A DNA stretch of 64,000 bases from Diploscapter coronatus (GCA_964036155.1 OZ038422.1:3433201-3497200), one strand, 5' to 3'; positions 1 to 14,300 are shown, counted from the stretch's first letter. Translations and numbers: made by a program. Notes: generated by a model not told the origin, from the letters alone.

Positions 1-3000
1 TCGAACAATTCACTTATCATCGTTCATAGGAACTATGAAACATCAAACCTTTCTTTTGCAAGATTATGTGCATATATTAAGAATGAAACTGCGTCCCAAT
101 TATGCTTTTGTCGGGAGCACGAATGTTGGTAAGTGTGTAATGAACGATAATTGAATAACGAGGGAGATCTGACTGACTTGCAAGCAATTCATGAAGATGG
201 GATCGCTCCTGAAAGAGCGACGGCTGCTGCTGTTGCTGGTCGGATTGGTCGAGTTTGAACGAGGACGATGTCGGCAGAGAAGCGGTGTCTGAAAATTTCC
301 GAATAAAAATTGAGTTGAGCAATGATTTAGATCTTCTGAAAATATGCTATAGAGATAAATGACGACGTTCCCCTTTTTCTATCTAGGAGACCAAAGTGGA
401 AGGAAAAGGAACGCCAACATTTATCATGAAGAAGGAAGTTTTCAGAAAGGCCAGCGATTCGTTGAAGTTAAAAACTCGAATTTCCAAGAGTACCCTCAAA
501 ATCACCCAAGAAACACATGTAAAAAAGGCGAATCAATTTTGAGTCTCTGGGAAAATATTTTCCCAGCCCGCGACAAGGCTGAGGCCGAGGCAGACAATTT
601 GCGTCCCGTCTATGAAAGCTAAAACTATTGCACTTGGTTTTAGGCTGAAAATGAGAGAGATGCCTAGAAATGCTACTGGGCTGCTGGGGATGGAAAAGGG
701 AGAGGAAGCGGCGAGGGGAGCAAGGCGAATGAGAAGTGAAAGAATAAAGGAGACTGGCGACTGGCAAGGGTATGGAAGGGAGCACATTCACATTCAGGAG
801 AAGGGGGAAGAAAAGCAGCCAAGAGAATGAGGACTTCCACAGAGCAGAGCAGAGCATGAGCATGGAGTTGGGTATGAGACGACACAGAGGATGGAACGAA
901 GCAAGGACTTCTGGAAGAGAACGCATGACGACATTGGGTGAACTGCTCTTCGTGACAAGAATGAAGATAAAGAAGATCGCGCCCGATTCAGAGATGGCAA
1001 AGATTGATATACGTGATAATAAGTATCATCCGCAGAAGATTCGATTTTAAAAGAAGAAAATAATGTCGTTATTGACGTGTAACGATTCTTATTTTAGGAT
1101 TCAAGTAAATGGAAGAAACCTAAAGAAAAAAGGATGCGTCAATTAGACTTTGTCAATTTCAGCAGATTGTTGAAAAGTCATTCATCTGTTGCTCAGAACG
1201 TATGTCTCAAAATTTTCAAAGAGAAATGGGATTCAAAATACAATAGTGCTGATAGAATAGCTACGGATTAAATATAAACTAAAAACTGGATGGGACAATT
1301 TATGAAAATCGATAGCTTTTCCTGTTCCAAACAAGTCCATCGTCACCCCATTCGATATTTTGCGCGACGCCTCATTCGCGCATTCGGCATTCGGCAGGTT
1401 CATTTCCTCGGCTCTTCTCTGCTCTCGGCTCTGGCAGAGCAGTCAATTTATTCTCACGGCATACCAAATACTTGGCCCTTCCCATTCTATTCCGCATTTC
1501 TGCTTCTCCTTATCTCTCATTCCTTATTATCTCCCACTCTCATTCGATTCAGGAGACTCTACCAAATAATACCCGCCCATACAGAGTCATCTTGTCTTAC
1601 AAGCAAGAGATGTATAACTACCAATGAAGGGTATTGGGGAAAGAGTAAAAGAGATTCAAATTCCAAATGCATCAAGTTTGGGAAATAAGGACATGAACGT
1701 TGGAGAATTGTTCAACGATTTGATCTATGAGAGTATTGCGAATGACTGACTACTTGAGACGAGCATTTGTTCGTTAGACGATTTATTTATTTTCTTTTCG
1801 TTTTTCGCGTTTTTAAGGACAACTATCGATAATTAGTCGGCTAATTTTTTATCAATATTGGTAGAAGAAAATAATCTACAAGTGCTTGTTGCGAAACTTC
1901 CGTTAATTTCGATGAAATAACAGAAAATAAAAAGAATCGTCAAATGAACAAATGTGATTAGCGCATATTTTGAGACTCAAAAGAAGGGGAAAGGAAGACG
2001 CTACTTTTATTTCGTCTCAAGGTGTCGTTCATCTACAATACAATAATTTTGAAAGCTATTCGAAGAATTGAAATCGTCGATGATTTCGAGAAATGCAGCG
2101 ATTTTCAAATACGCTTCAATTTTATCTTGCTCAAATTTACTATTTTTATTTGATATTTTGTATAGAATGGCTTCTAAATAATTTTTCCAAAAAAACTCTA
2201 CAAAGCATCTTTGGTAAAACTGGACGATGAGATGGAATTGGTTTCAAAATTAATGAGTGAGAGTGCGCGCTTTGCATAAAGAGATAAAGACCGGTTTGGA
2301 CATGCTGCGCAGGGAAAGGATAAAGGGTAAGGGGTTGTGAAAGGAGGAGAATGGCCCCTGCAAAGAGTAGGGGGCAAGGAAGGAAGGAGTCTGCCCCGAA
2401 TGCCGAATGCAAGGACTGAGGCTAACAAGTATTTGACATGAATTAGATATGGGTGTATGTGCAGAGCAGAGGGAATGAGAGCAACTATGGCAGAGGGAAA
2501 TAAGAGGAGTTGAAATGCAAAATGAACACAGACACTACCAAATGGATTGGCATGAAGATGGGATGAAAGAAAAAAGATGAGAATAGGGGGGCCTATTTGA
2601 GATAAAATGGGTTGAATAATGTGATATTACGTGAAAACTAAGTGCAAAACGCAACAATGCTTAGATTGTCTTGGAACTATACAAATTTCTGAAACCCATA
2701 AAAATCATAAACTAAACGGACTGCGGACTGACTATCCAGAGCTTTGAGGAAGAAAAGATGAAATGGGAGAAATGTGAAGGGAACTTGCGAAAATAGCGGA
2801 ACTTTCATGCTGAATAATGAAAGCGTCTCGAATAAGTCTTGAAACTTCATGATTTTGATGGTGTAATTTTTAAACTTAGTTTTTACATTTGGTTTTTCGA
2901 TAGATTCAAACTCTTGATATAAATTGCTTTTTGTTATTTACAATGGTTTAACTCGTGAACCGCCTTCGAACCATACATTTTTGGATGAAAATTAACGAAA

Positions 3001-3095
3001 CCTATTAAAAGTTTTGACTTATTCTCGACAAGTAATAACTATCGAATAAGCGAGCAAATAACTTCTTCCATGGAGATCAATTTTTTTTTTAGAAC
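1..3095. other. gene-poor region
   Basis: No exon chain with consistent splice sites and phase was found on either strand. The stretch holds purine- or pyrimidine-rich tracts, for example about 640-960, 1360-1560 and 2220-2530, that produce short open frames on both strands. These are low-complexity and look like shadows rather than genes. Confidence 0.4.
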
Positions 3096-4755
3096 TTATC
3101 GCAGTAGTTCTATCGCCTCAATAATACGTGAGATTTGGGTACCAAGTAGATTGCCAGATTCGGAATGCGCTTTGGTAAGCGGATAAGTCAGATTAACGAA
3201 ATTAATAACATCTGATTTTGTGAAGGGAAGGAAAAATCGGCTATGGAATTGGAAAATCTCTTTTGATCTCGGATTTTGGACCAAAATATCTAATGCGCTT
3301 TTATGTGGGTGAGCCGGAACAGGCCAACGATAAGAATGATTAGAATGAATATCAAAGAGATATTGGTAAATTCACATTAATTTTGCTGACAAATATAGAG
3401 AAAGACGAATATATTGGGTAAAGTAAGTAAAATATCCATATCCAAACAAATTCGAAAAGATTTGAGAAAAAACGAAGAATTATGGGGTATATAAGAAGAT
3501 TGACAATAGATTTGAACAGAACGTCAGTACAATAGTTTTAGTAGGACTGGGAGGCTAGAATTTTTGGAAATTACATAAATTGCGCAAATCATGAATTGGT
3601 GGGATAAGCAAGAAGATTTAAAGTGAAAAAAATCGAGATAACACAAGTGCAGTAGCTTCACGACAAAGCGTAGAGCATTTTGGAGCCTACCTAAGGAAGA
3701 TCTGAAGATGTCGGGGATTCGGCTTTTGGTTGGAACGAGGGAATTTTTGGGTACGGTCGGACTCGCTGAAACTAATCATCAGATTTAGAAAGAAATTAGG
3801 AAACGATTCAAATATCCGAAAAAAAACGCATTCAGTAGAACTTCTAAGCTATTTTTGGATTTGTTTGAAGCATACTTTTATTTCTTCGTCGTTCGCCGGA
3901 TTTGTGCTCCTTCGGGGGCAATTCGATGTTGAGCTGCTTGTCAACCTGAAGACACATTGATTTTTGCAAATATGAATGGATCTTTTCACCGTAGGATCGG
4001 GCACCGGAATATCACCCTCCTTCTTTTCACCGCCTTCAAAGTGAGCTGAGCAAATGCGGAGCTGAAAATTGGCGAATTTTTTATTCGATCTTCGAGCAAT
4101 TTCCCCTTTAGTGCATATAAAACTCACAATATTGATTTTTATATCATAATAAATTTTGATAGGGTATAAAAAGGTACTAGAATGGATGTATCATCATCAA
4201 AAATATTTGTATCATCTTCCACCAATTTTTGGAAACATATCTTCGATTGAAACTAATTTCCCTTTATTCTAACTTCAATTGGGGTTTTCAAAGGAAATGA
4301 GAATGGAAGTCAAAGCGGTGTGCAACGCATCTAACACCGGAAATATTTACGGGAAATTTTGTTTGATGGAATCTATTTTCTACCAACATTTGAAACGAGC
4401 AATCTTGCCAACATTTGAAGGATCATTGCAAAAATATACCATTTTTCAATTTTTACAATGAAAGGTGATCTTTAAACATGTTACAAATCCTCTGATATCG
4501 AAATAATGCGTTACACTACACTAGTTAGTCCATCACTACCTCCAGTTCGACTTATAAATAAATGTTCGCTTTTTGGTTCAGTATGTCTTTCGTTACCTGA
4601 CTAACAACAGTTTCTTCAGTGCGTCCAATGGCGTGAAGCCATTTTTGCCTGAGAATCTGCGGCCTTTTCGGGATTCGGTAGAAGTGCCGATTATCTTCCT
4701 GTCCTCTGTAGCGCGACCGAAATTTGCAATTCGGAAAACCACACGTCGTCGGCAT
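3096..4755 (-). CDS. THAP zinc-finger protein
   Basis: Model of five exons on the minus strand: 4755-4597, 4061-3990, 3945-3876, 3765-3691 and 3289-3096; 189 residues, in frame throughout. Exon 1 begins MPTTCGFPNC, the usual start of a THAP domain (first zinc-binding pair C-x4-C). Exon 2 supplies the second pair in CSAHF (C-x2-H), followed by a DIPVPDPTV stretch in place of the usual AVPxxF box. THAP domains bind DNA in a zinc-dependent way, so a nuclear DNA-binding role is likely. The tail after the finger is hydrophilic, ending in a possible short helix (IIEAIELLR). The first three exons are well supported. The last two rest on splice phase only, and the 397-nt intron before exon 5 is long for this genome. 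Similar DNA-binding domains are also carried by P-element-like transposases, but no transposase core is seen here. Confidence 0.6.
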
Positions 4756-5046
4756 CGATCACAATGCGAAGTGACCGACGATTTCACGGACCACTTCCGA
4801 TTTTCACACCGAGCGATTCCTCGGTGATATTGAGATTTGCGAAGCGACAACCAAGACGATGCAATCAGCAAAGCCGCATGCCCGACAAGCACAAGCCTGA
4901 TAATTGGTTAGCGATATGGTGGGCAAAATTTATGCGAAATAAAGCAAAGCGAATAGGAAATTACGAACGAAGCAAGTATTTAATGAAAATCTTGCGAGAT
5001 TTGGAAAGAATCATTGGAAAATATGCAACACAAATAATAGAGAAGA

Positions 5047-5703
5047 TTAGAACGATAAATTGCCAAATAGTTTCACAGGTTTCTGACGAGAGTTACAAAG
5101 AATTTGATCATTTTCTTTTTCACCCTGGGCAAAGCTACCACATGCAAAGATAAATATAGACATTGATGGTTCAAAAACTCTTGAATCGAGGTAAATTTTT
5201 TGCTTCCTGGTTTTCACAAAGTCTGAAGGAGCGGTATCACTACGCATCTTGAATGGATAAATCGTCGAATGGACGCAAAATAGAAAACTAATGAAGCCTA
5301 TTTTCTCGCACCTCGCTCTCTCGAATCAAAACTGGGAAAAATTCGTTGGGGTTGGTTACGCAAATGAGAGCCGACTGAATTACAGGAAATTAGATGGATT
5401 CAAATATTTATATACGAAAACCATTATCTCATAGGTCGGAGAAAAAGATGATTGAAATTTTTCTCGACTACCTCAAGGAATTCTACCAGGAATTTACGTA
5501 GCATGAGAAACCCGACCAACTTCTGATATTTGAAAAATACAAAGGCTACAGCGTAAAACTACCTTAGTATGAGCGTATTTTGCATCAGTATCCGGAAGCT
5601 TTGAATTTGGAAATTTTTCTTGACACAAAATGTCGAAATCGCGTAACGTGAGAGCTTCGACTCCCCCTACTGAACGATCAAATGTATACCACATTGATTT
5701 CAT
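5047..5703 (-). CDS. possible hypothetical gene fragment
   Basis: A chain of phase-0 exons can be read on the minus strand: a first exon starting at the ATG at 5703 and ending near 5561 (donor AAG/GTAGTT), an intron of about 40 nt, an exon ending in FLVEFLE, an intron of about 97 nt ending at an ATTCAG, an exon encoding SALICVTNPNEFFPVLI, and an open exon starting near 5247. Splice sites are canonical and all junctions share one phase. The predicted protein is not recognised and the 3' end is not resolved. It lies about 300 bp upstream of the THAP gene on the same strand. A chance chain of open frames cannot be excluded. Confidence 0.25.
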
Positions 5704-7330
5704 TCAACTCAAGTCTTTATCGAAATTGTAGTGTCGCAGAAAATGGGTGTCCATTCAGAAACAAATTGAAGCCGAAAAATGTCAAATCTACGACAGCGAA
5801 ACGTGGGAATGAAACTTAGCATTATACCAATTCGTAAGTTTTGAAATTCTGGTAGAGAAAAGTAAATATTGCACAATTCGTAAAACGCAAAAAAAAACTA
5901 TTATCAGAAAAGCTAATCGTCATAACGAAAGAGTTTCTGGGACATGTCCAGAAGGATGTACAAATTTAGTAATAAGTGATTGAGAAGTATCTGGCTCCAA
6001 ATAAAAATTCAAGGTTTCAAAAGAGTAGCACAAGGATTCCAAAGCCTACTTCTGGTTACCGTAGTCCAAATGGGCCTTTGAGGATTTGTGGTGTGCTCTC
6101 CTTCCCAGCTTGTGCACTGGAATGCCTTTTCTCTTCTCTGCCGCTGCCATTTGCTGGATTGGCCCGCCCCCAGCGCCTCCCGCACCAGAGAGAGAGAGAA
6201 TCGCTAACGGGATCGGGCCCGACTCAATCCAGCCTGGAGATAACCTTATCGGAGCGGATGCTCTTGAAACCCAATTTCGAATCTGGCCTGAGGGTATGCG
6301 GGGTGAGCGCGTTGACAAGAGAACTAAGCATCTCCTTACTTAGATCCCTCCTCGCGAAGACTTTTGACTCCTTGACTCCCAGCAATTCCTCTCGCCCCAT
6401 TCCAGGGCCGCTTTCTTTCCCGCCCGTAATCCAATCAGATCCAATTCTTCAGTTCTTCACAAATGGAGAAGCTCAAGACCTCCGTGCCCACTTTATCTCC
6501 TCGCACTTCACCAAAGAAATGACATGTCCCAAGTATCAGTAGGATAAAAATATCATGAAGTTGAGATTGAAGGTCGCGATGGAGATGAGTGAGTAAGAAT
6601 GATCCGACTAACAAACCATAAGAAAGTTTGTAGCGTATTTTCAAAATCAGCACGTATAGCTCTAGAATTGGCATTGTTCTATCACCGCTACATAAAGTAA
6701 CATTCTTCAAAGTATACGAGGAGCAAAATATTATGAATAAGGCATAGATAGAATAAAGTGGAATGAGCAAAAAATGATTCCGTTACCAGGTGGCGTATGA
6801 ATTTGAAACTCATGCGTTAGTTTTGATGATAGACCAACCAACAACTTTGAAAAAGCTACGAACATTCTAAACAACGTTTTCACTGGATGACGGCTAAATG
6901 AGATATGTTTCTAAATATCGCTGATGAGTGTCCGGAGGGATGAAAAACGATTCGAAGTTAGGTTCGCTGATTCATTTTGCAATGGAAATAGCTTGTACTA
7001 CAGACACAGATCTAGGAAGAACTTTCGTCAGACGAAAAAAACTATAGGGAGTAGGTCGCAAAGGTGAATTTTTTGGCTGATGATAATTTAGAGATAGAAG
7101 CTTGCTCTGAAAATAAATATACTAGGGATAGATCGTAAGGGATTTCTTCTGACGATCGTCCTCCCTAGGTCTATACAGATAGTTTAATATCTCAGCTACT
7201 TGCATATTGGCATAACTGAATTGCTTCGGTACTCAACGGAAGTCATCTCGAAGAAGAAGAAGAAAGGAAATCGCTTGGTGCTCCAACCACGGATAATGGG
7301 AGGAGCCGCATTACGCCTATCTCGGTATAA
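5704..7330. other. no supported gene
   Basis: No convincing exon chain. A longer open frame at 5976-6542 (plus) is Pro/Ser/Leu-rich and overlaps open frames on the opposite strand in a pyrimidine-rich tract. It was not accepted. A weak inverted repeat lies at about 7010-7172. Confidence 0.35.
7010..7172. repeat. imperfect inverted repeat, possible MITE relic
   Basis: The left end (agatctaggaagaac...cgtcaga) and the right end (tctgacgatcgtcctccctaggtct) are imperfect reverse complements over about 24 nt, roughly three quarters identical by eye. The size of about 160 bp and absence of coding capacity suggest a decayed non-autonomous DNA transposon. No clear target-site duplication was found. 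Confidence 0.35.
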
Positions 7331-7636
7331 TGGCTTCAATCGGCAGCATATCTTTGTCCTTGTCCTGGTTGTTCAATTGCTCTCTCAGACTAACCGATTA
7401 GTCGCTTCCTTCCTCATTCCTGCTCAGCCCCGGTTGTATTCAGCAGTTATCCTCCCTTTTGCGTTAACTCTTTGGGGCTTTACTCCGACAATTTACTCGG
7501 TCAAATAACTTGAATCCAATCGGCGCATCTCTCCTCTGCCTATTTCGGCTGTTCAACTGCTTTCGAGACTGACTGATTAGCCGTCCTTCCTTCCTCGACC
7601 CTGCGCAGCCTCGGTCGTATCCTGTAGTTATCCCCT
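7331..7636. repeat. diverged tandem duplication (two copies, ~125 bp)
   Basis: 7331-7456 and 7510-7636 share a run of matching blocks in the same order: aatcggc, gttcaa(t/c)tgct, agactgactgatta-like, cttccttcctc, cagcc(c/t)cggt(t/c)gtat and agttatcc. They are separated by about 55 bp. Both copies are pyrimidine-rich and non-coding as far as can be seen. Confidence 0.5.
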
Positions 7637-10600
7637 CACTCCGAATGCGCCCTCGCACTTCCTCTCATTTTTCCAATTATCTCGCTCCTTTGCTCCATGG
7701 TGTCGTCCTCCTTCCTTTGCCTTTCCCCTCCCCATCTTCCCCCATTTAGCCACTCTTTGCCTTGTCTCGCTTGGATAAGGGGGGATGGATGCTAACGAAA
7801 CCACTTGAAGCATGACGGTGCAGATAAAGGAATAGATGGACAGAAGGAAGAAGGATATAATAATGAGAAATATAATGGTGTTGGAGTTATAGATTGAAAA
7901 GACTATTCGAAAATCAGAAGATCGTGAAAGAGCGAGGGCAGCAAAATTATTTTCAGGATGAAGAGCCTCAAATTTAATGAAACATAACAAAAATCGATGA
8001 TGTAAGTATAATACATTAATAGTTTTATGGTACTGATTTTAGTTTAAAAAAATGTCTTATAGCATGCTATTTCTCAGAAAAGCCGGTGTCTTGTTATAGG
8101 AGCCATAAAAAATCAATTTTATGAAAATAAGTTTTACTATCCGAAATGTTAAAACTTGATTTTAAAATTTTCATCTTCAAAGTAGTAAGTCGTGATAATT
8201 CCTTAACTTAAATAGCCAATTTTTCCATTTCAAAATTTTCGCATTGAATTTCTCGTTTCGACTACAAAAATCTCGCAAAAATCTCTGCAATGGAAGCTAA
8301 TCTCCCAAAACAAAAGCCAGCCAAAAGTTGTATGCAAAGAAATTGGGAGGTTAAATGTGTGTAATGGGGCTTTAGTCGCTCATTTCAAAGCCACCAATTC
8401 TTGGAAGTTCAATTCGCATCGGATACAATGCGTACGTAACTGATATAACTGATAGACATACTCAAGGCCAACAAGCTAAATGAAAGTTTTCCGAGTAACT
8501 ACTCATATCAAAATGTTATAAAGAACTCAAAGAGATTTGGGAAAATAGTGCATAAGGAAACGAAAAAATAGAAATCTTGAGATTTTCTTATATTTATCTC
8601 TACCAATCATAAATACGATGTCACGGTACACGATATCAACTCTGCCTACTTGTTTACAATTACTGGATTCAAGACTTCCGTTATACGGTAGAGTAAAAAT
8701 AATGTCTTGGTTGAGATACCTAGAAAGTAAGGCAAAGTGCACAAGACTGGAAGAAAATCGGAGTCAGGCCTCCACATCTTCGAGATAAGAACTGCAGAGT
8801 CTCATTACACTAACACCGATGCTTTTCTCGGTTATCAAATTCACGCACCGGTGATTTTATCACGGTGCTGTGAGCATTAAGATGATACCGGTGAAAGAAA
8901 TGATGGAAAACTTATTTTCAACAAGTAGTGCATCTTGGTAAAAGTAGCCTAGAAATCAAAGGGTAGAAGTTAGAAAGTTTTATATTAGGCCTACCGATAA
9001 AATTAAGAGAAGCGTGAGTTCGGGTTGAGGAGAATTTTTATGCTACAGCTTTCGTCAACAGACATTTTCAGATAGCTTGACGTAACGCAGGATTTAGTAG
9101 TGTGATATAAAAAGACCACTTTACACTTTTGATATCGGCTTAGATTCCTGAACCTCTATCCCATTCTTAGAGATACCAATTAGACCAATTATCCATAGAT
9201 GGATAGATTTCAACGCTTCGACCGAAAGCATGCACATTATGTATATACCGACCGAGTGAGCGCTAATTAGACCATATTCTCAAATGACAAGGATGCTCGA
9301 ATATCATATGTCTTGTGCTACCGAACTCCAAAATATTCAAAAATTGAGAAATTTTCCGAAAATGGATTATTCCTCGGTTATCTTCAAGCCCTAGGAAATC
9401 CGTAAGTTTGCAATTTATCTAATATTCGGGCCTATACAAGATTTACCCGAAATAGTTAAAGATCATGCGAGAAACGATTCTCCGAAAGTCCTAAGTCAAT
9501 GTGAGTCACTTTGCTTTTAAAAAGTGCAAAATGTAGATCATTCTAATCTAAAATAAGTTTCAACGAAATACGTATCAAAACAGTCCTGGGGTTAAGAGTA
9601 TTGCGAAGTATGCAGAATTGGGTTAAATATATCCTAACAAGAATTGAAAATTACTAAAAATTGATAAACTAACGAGCTTAACTCCTACGGTATCTTCATC
9701 AAAATGACTTTGATGGTTGGTCTGAGCATTGAATGAACCGCGCTGGTCTCATTAAAATCCGCCTGTCCATTCAAAACTCAACCTAGAGCAATTTGTTGTT
9801 AATCACGCGCGTTTTATATACTCTTCAGACCATAAGAACGGTTGGAAGCCATTATGAAAACCACCTGAGATAATTGGAAAATGATGGTTTCGCGGGCAAA
9901 TGTCGGGGCTTGAATTGAGGGTGAATTGGGGGAGCGACATCTGAGAAGTTTCTTTACGACCTCTTATCTACTAACGCTATTTCGCGCCATTTCTAGAAAA
10001 TAGCATGAATGCAGCGAAAAATCATGCCGAATAACTCGTAAAATTTATCTCGCAAATTTTCACCTGCACTATAAGGAATGTGTTAAAATTCAGCAGGAAC
10101 AGGTCGACTTTTTCAATTACCCCAATTCATTAGGCAAAGGGCACAACTTTTTCGGTGTGGTTTTTTGCCGACCAACATGAAAATTTTCACCCGGTAATTA
10201 TCTGTACTCTTAAGATCGGTTGATCTTCACCACGAGAGCAATGACCACGATGTGATTTTATGGTAGAAGGTTTTACTCAAGACTGCAATATCGAAGTTAC
10301 AGTAATTTGTTATCTAAAAATGAACCCGAGCAGCATCGTGGAGTTTGATGATAGAATTGGTTGGGGGAATCTAAATGAAACACAATCGGATAAGTTGTAG
10401 TCGAAATGATCTTATTAATGTTCGAGCGCACTGTTAACAATTTGCTATGCTTCATGACTCAAATTATCTTCCTAGTAAATTGAAGAGATAATTGACCTGA
10501 CGAATGCGAGCAATTATTCTAAATATCCCAATCCTAACTACTACCTTGTTGTGAATCACGTAGAATTCGATACTATCAGTGCAATAAAGAAAAAAACTTG

Positions 10601-11035
10601 AAATTTGTAATGCAGCTTCAATTATCGGAACCAATTATTTTTCAGATGAAAAAGATAATCAGCAGTTGTATGACTTTGGTAGAAATTTGCGAGTTTTCTT
10701 AAAACTGAAATCAGCAATTAAACGAGAGCTTAAAGAATGACTATGTGATACGATAGAAAAAGCGAATTCGGGGTATGGCGAATAAGAGATTTTGCATGAA
10801 TGCGTTTTATTTCATTAATGAATATTTTTAATGGATAATAATGAAGCTTAATCCTATAAAATTTTGGAACATGAGTTTTAATAGAATTCACGAAAAAGTG
10901 ATAGAATAGAGACAAATAAAAATACTACGATATTTGGTTTTTTTTTTGAAAAATACCAAGAAGTTAGATTGAAAATAAGCTAAAAATTGAATGTCTTCAT
11001 CTATGAACAGGATTTCTCCGCAATAATGAAAAAGC
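7637..11035. other. no supported gene
   Basis: AT-rich sequence with only short open frames and no exon chain. Short hairpins occur, for example around 8855-8870 (caccggtg...cacggtg). Confidence 0.35.
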
Positions 11036-11378
11036 TCTTCCAATAACCTCGAATTAGCGGCTAAACGGATGACTTATCAGTGGTCTCAAGTCTGAAGACA
11101 AACTCATTGGCTTCAGACCAAGGATATGCTTGGAAATATGGAAATTGTCCTGAATGGAGACATATATCAAGGATAGAAATTGAAAAGTCTTTTAAAGACT
11201 CCAAATATCCTTAACAAGAGGTTAAATTTCTAGAAAATAATGAAATGTCTCTTCCAGTAGCTAAACTACTAAACGGATGACTTGTCAATGGCGTGCTGGT
11301 TCGAAGTCGAACTCATTGACTTCAGACCAAGGAGACGCTCTCAGATATGCTTGGAAATGTGGAAATGCCCTCGGATGG
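11036..11378. repeat. diverged tandem duplication (two copies, ~125 bp)
   Basis: 11036-11160 and 11247-11378 both contain the ordered blocks ctcttccaa/gta, ctaaacggatgactt(a/g)tca, actcattg(g/a)cttcagacc, aaggatatgcttgg/gatatgcttgg and aatgtggaaat. The unit is repeated once and has drifted by small insertions. No coding signal. Confidence 0.5.
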
Positions 11379-14300
11379 ATGCCGATTAATTGAAACGAGC
11401 CGGGGCAAAAGCTGCAAAGATGGCAGTCTACCGATAGAGCGATAGGCCTGGCGACAGGGCAGAGCTAACTGGAAGGGGCAGAGCTCATTAACCCAACCAA
11501 GTGAGAATAGGGACAGGGGGAGAAGCAATAAAGGCGAGATCCATGAAGATACCGGAGTTGAGAGGTGTCAAATGGATGTGGATTTGGCATTTCGCGAGCA
11601 AACTAGAATAAGAGCAAGAAAAAGCAATGAATGAACGGCTTGCATGGAATAGTAGAAGGAGAATTTTTGATACTGAAAAAATTATCAAGAAATAAGTTTC
11701 AAATTTTCGACATTGAATTATTCTCAAAATATACGTTACAAACGGTCAAATGAATATAAATTATGATAAATTTCAATAGAAACGAACGAACGTTGGAATT
11801 ATAAAATGCCACATTGATAAAGAAATACGACGCTTATAGAGATGATCAAAACCAATCTTTCTGCGGTTTAAATACCCAAGAGTACGCTATTGTTCGACTA
11901 CAAAGTACCGAATATTTCGTCAATCCTCGATTGCTTTTGAAAAATCGTTTCCTGCCGATTCACAGGTTGGCGTTCCTTTTTCGGCAGAAGAATCCACAAA
12001 ATGCGTCTGAAAAGATTAGGCAGGAAGGGAGGAACAATACAGCAAATATCCTAGATCTCACAAAACCCGTCTAATTGCCTCGGACCAAACGATATGGGTC
12101 TAATCTCGATAGGATTATCATTTTATCATTATCCCCGGTAGCAGAGAAGTCGTGCAAAATGAGAAATACGCGGGAAAAGTTCCTGTTAATCTGGAACTAG
12201 GAAGGGAAATTGGACAAAAGCGATGTACAAAGTGGATATGCCGGATAATCCGCTGGTAGCATAGGGGATTCCAATGCCAAAAATGCAGTGCCGTATTCAG
12301 GGTGGTATTAGAGAGGGTATGATAATACAAGAGCGAAAGATCGGAAGATGCAAAGTGGTATTTCAATATCATCATAAAATCAAAGAGAAAGTAATCAGAG
12401 AATCTTTTGAATTTTCTGTGCAATGAACCGAGCAATTGAAAGGTAATCTGCTCAGTGGAGATTCATCTCGAAGACTTAACGAAACGTGCTAACCAGAAGA
12501 AGAAATGCAAACCATTGTTTGGACGCTAATCCGAACTAGTGGAAATTCATCCATGGTAGAATTTCGTAAGAAAAACATACGAAAGTTTCGCAAAAACAGG
12601 CAAACTATAATACATATATTCAGCTATAATTTCCTAGAATACGATGATCGCACAATAAAAGTACCTTATGCAGCTGCAAGTCGAAATTTTAGTTTTTGAG
12701 TAAAGAGTCAATATAGTGACTTGAATGAAGATAGTTTGAAATAAGTAAACTTTATAAACCGAAATGACGAATAGTCGATTGATAATTTCTCAATTTTGTG
12801 CAAGAGAAATTTGGAACGTATTTAATAAATTCGAAAATGCGTCGAAACGTTTACTTGACCGATGCGCGGCGCAGAATTTTCGTTCTAAAATTATTCGTGT
12901 GTCTAGACTTCGGCTGAAAACTCGACCAAAATTCCGAAATTCTCTTCAATCCCTGATTTTCGTCCATCATCACTACCCAACAGTTTATCGGCCTAACGGT
13001 AATCCTCCGCGTCTTTCATATTTTCTTCCATTTGTCGCAGAATTAGAGCTTTCTCTTCGTCTATTTGATAATGCCCTCTGAGGATGTCCCCTTTGAACGA
13101 AGGAAACCTATTTCTTACTTTGCAAAAATATAGAGACTTATTTTCGGTTTCAATTTTATCTAGCTAAAGGAGAACTACAAAGCACCAAATCAAAATGAGA
13201 ATCCTTACTCTAATGAAAATTTAATACCTAATCGAACGGACTACAGGAGTTTTGTATCGTAAGATTGGGGTAAGATTTTTGATGAAATTAGACAAATCAT
13301 GTTTAGGGCTTAGCATTTTGGGTATGATTAGTATTCGGACACGAACATGGACCCCCGTGGTTTGTTCGACCAAGGACACGATAACGCGATAAAATACACG
13401 CCGTATTCGTGTCCGTATCAAGGTGCTAACCCTGACTATGTTTCAGGCCAAAATAAATATCGAAAGCATTTTATTCCATCAATTAAAACCATGTTCTCAA
13501 GGCAAGACACAAAATACCATACATCAAGGCGATAAGAATCCCTATTGCTAATGATGATAATTTGATAGTTTTCGCTAAACTGGTCTAATATTTATAGCTA
13601 CTTCCTTTTTGTCTTTTTGGATCCAACAGAGAAGCTCCAAACCAATGTGCCGCTGGAAGCCAAACGCTTATCTGCGGAATATCAGGGATAATCGAAATTC
13701 TGCGATTTTCGCTGGTTGTCGACAGAAAGAAGCCAATCTGCGGCAAGCGTGCTCAAATCGTAAATTCGAGTAAAACCTGCTCAAACGCGAAAATGCGAAA
13801 CCAATTCCATTCAAATACAGAGGTAAGCCGATTTCAACTTGGATCGCTGGAATCTTACGCCCAAAGCACCTTAGATTAGATGATGGAATGAGACGAGTAT
13901 TGAAGTATTTAGGCTGCAAAAGGGGAAATCGAGAATTTCGAGAAGTGACGTAGAATAAGTGAATCTGAATCCGAGAACATTTTGCCTAAAATTTGAGTGC
14001 TCCAGTTATATGGGAAAAATGCAGAAAATAGTCAAGAGTTCTTAGTAAAAAATACGCTGGGTATGACTCTGAGATCAAACAATATTTGCTGCGTCTCAAT
14101 TCGAAATTATTGATAAGAAACCCGCAATTTCACTAAACCCAACAATATACCTCAACCAGTGATTTGGACGGTGTTATGCAATCTCGCGGAGGGGCGCTAA
14201 ATTACTGATTATGAAAGGGGCATCACTGGCAGTGGGCATTGGAGCTGCCTGCGAGAAGAATATGGGAAGGCTAGGGACAAGTCGCTATCAAATTATAGAG

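Noticed and set aside
1290..1688. Long plus-strand frame near the left end
   Set aside because: Pyrimidine-rich tract, two overlapping frames, no start context or splice signals.
5976..6542. 188-residue plus-strand open frame
   Set aside because: Low-complexity Pro/Ser/Leu composition, overlapping long frames on the other strand, no splice sites or motif.
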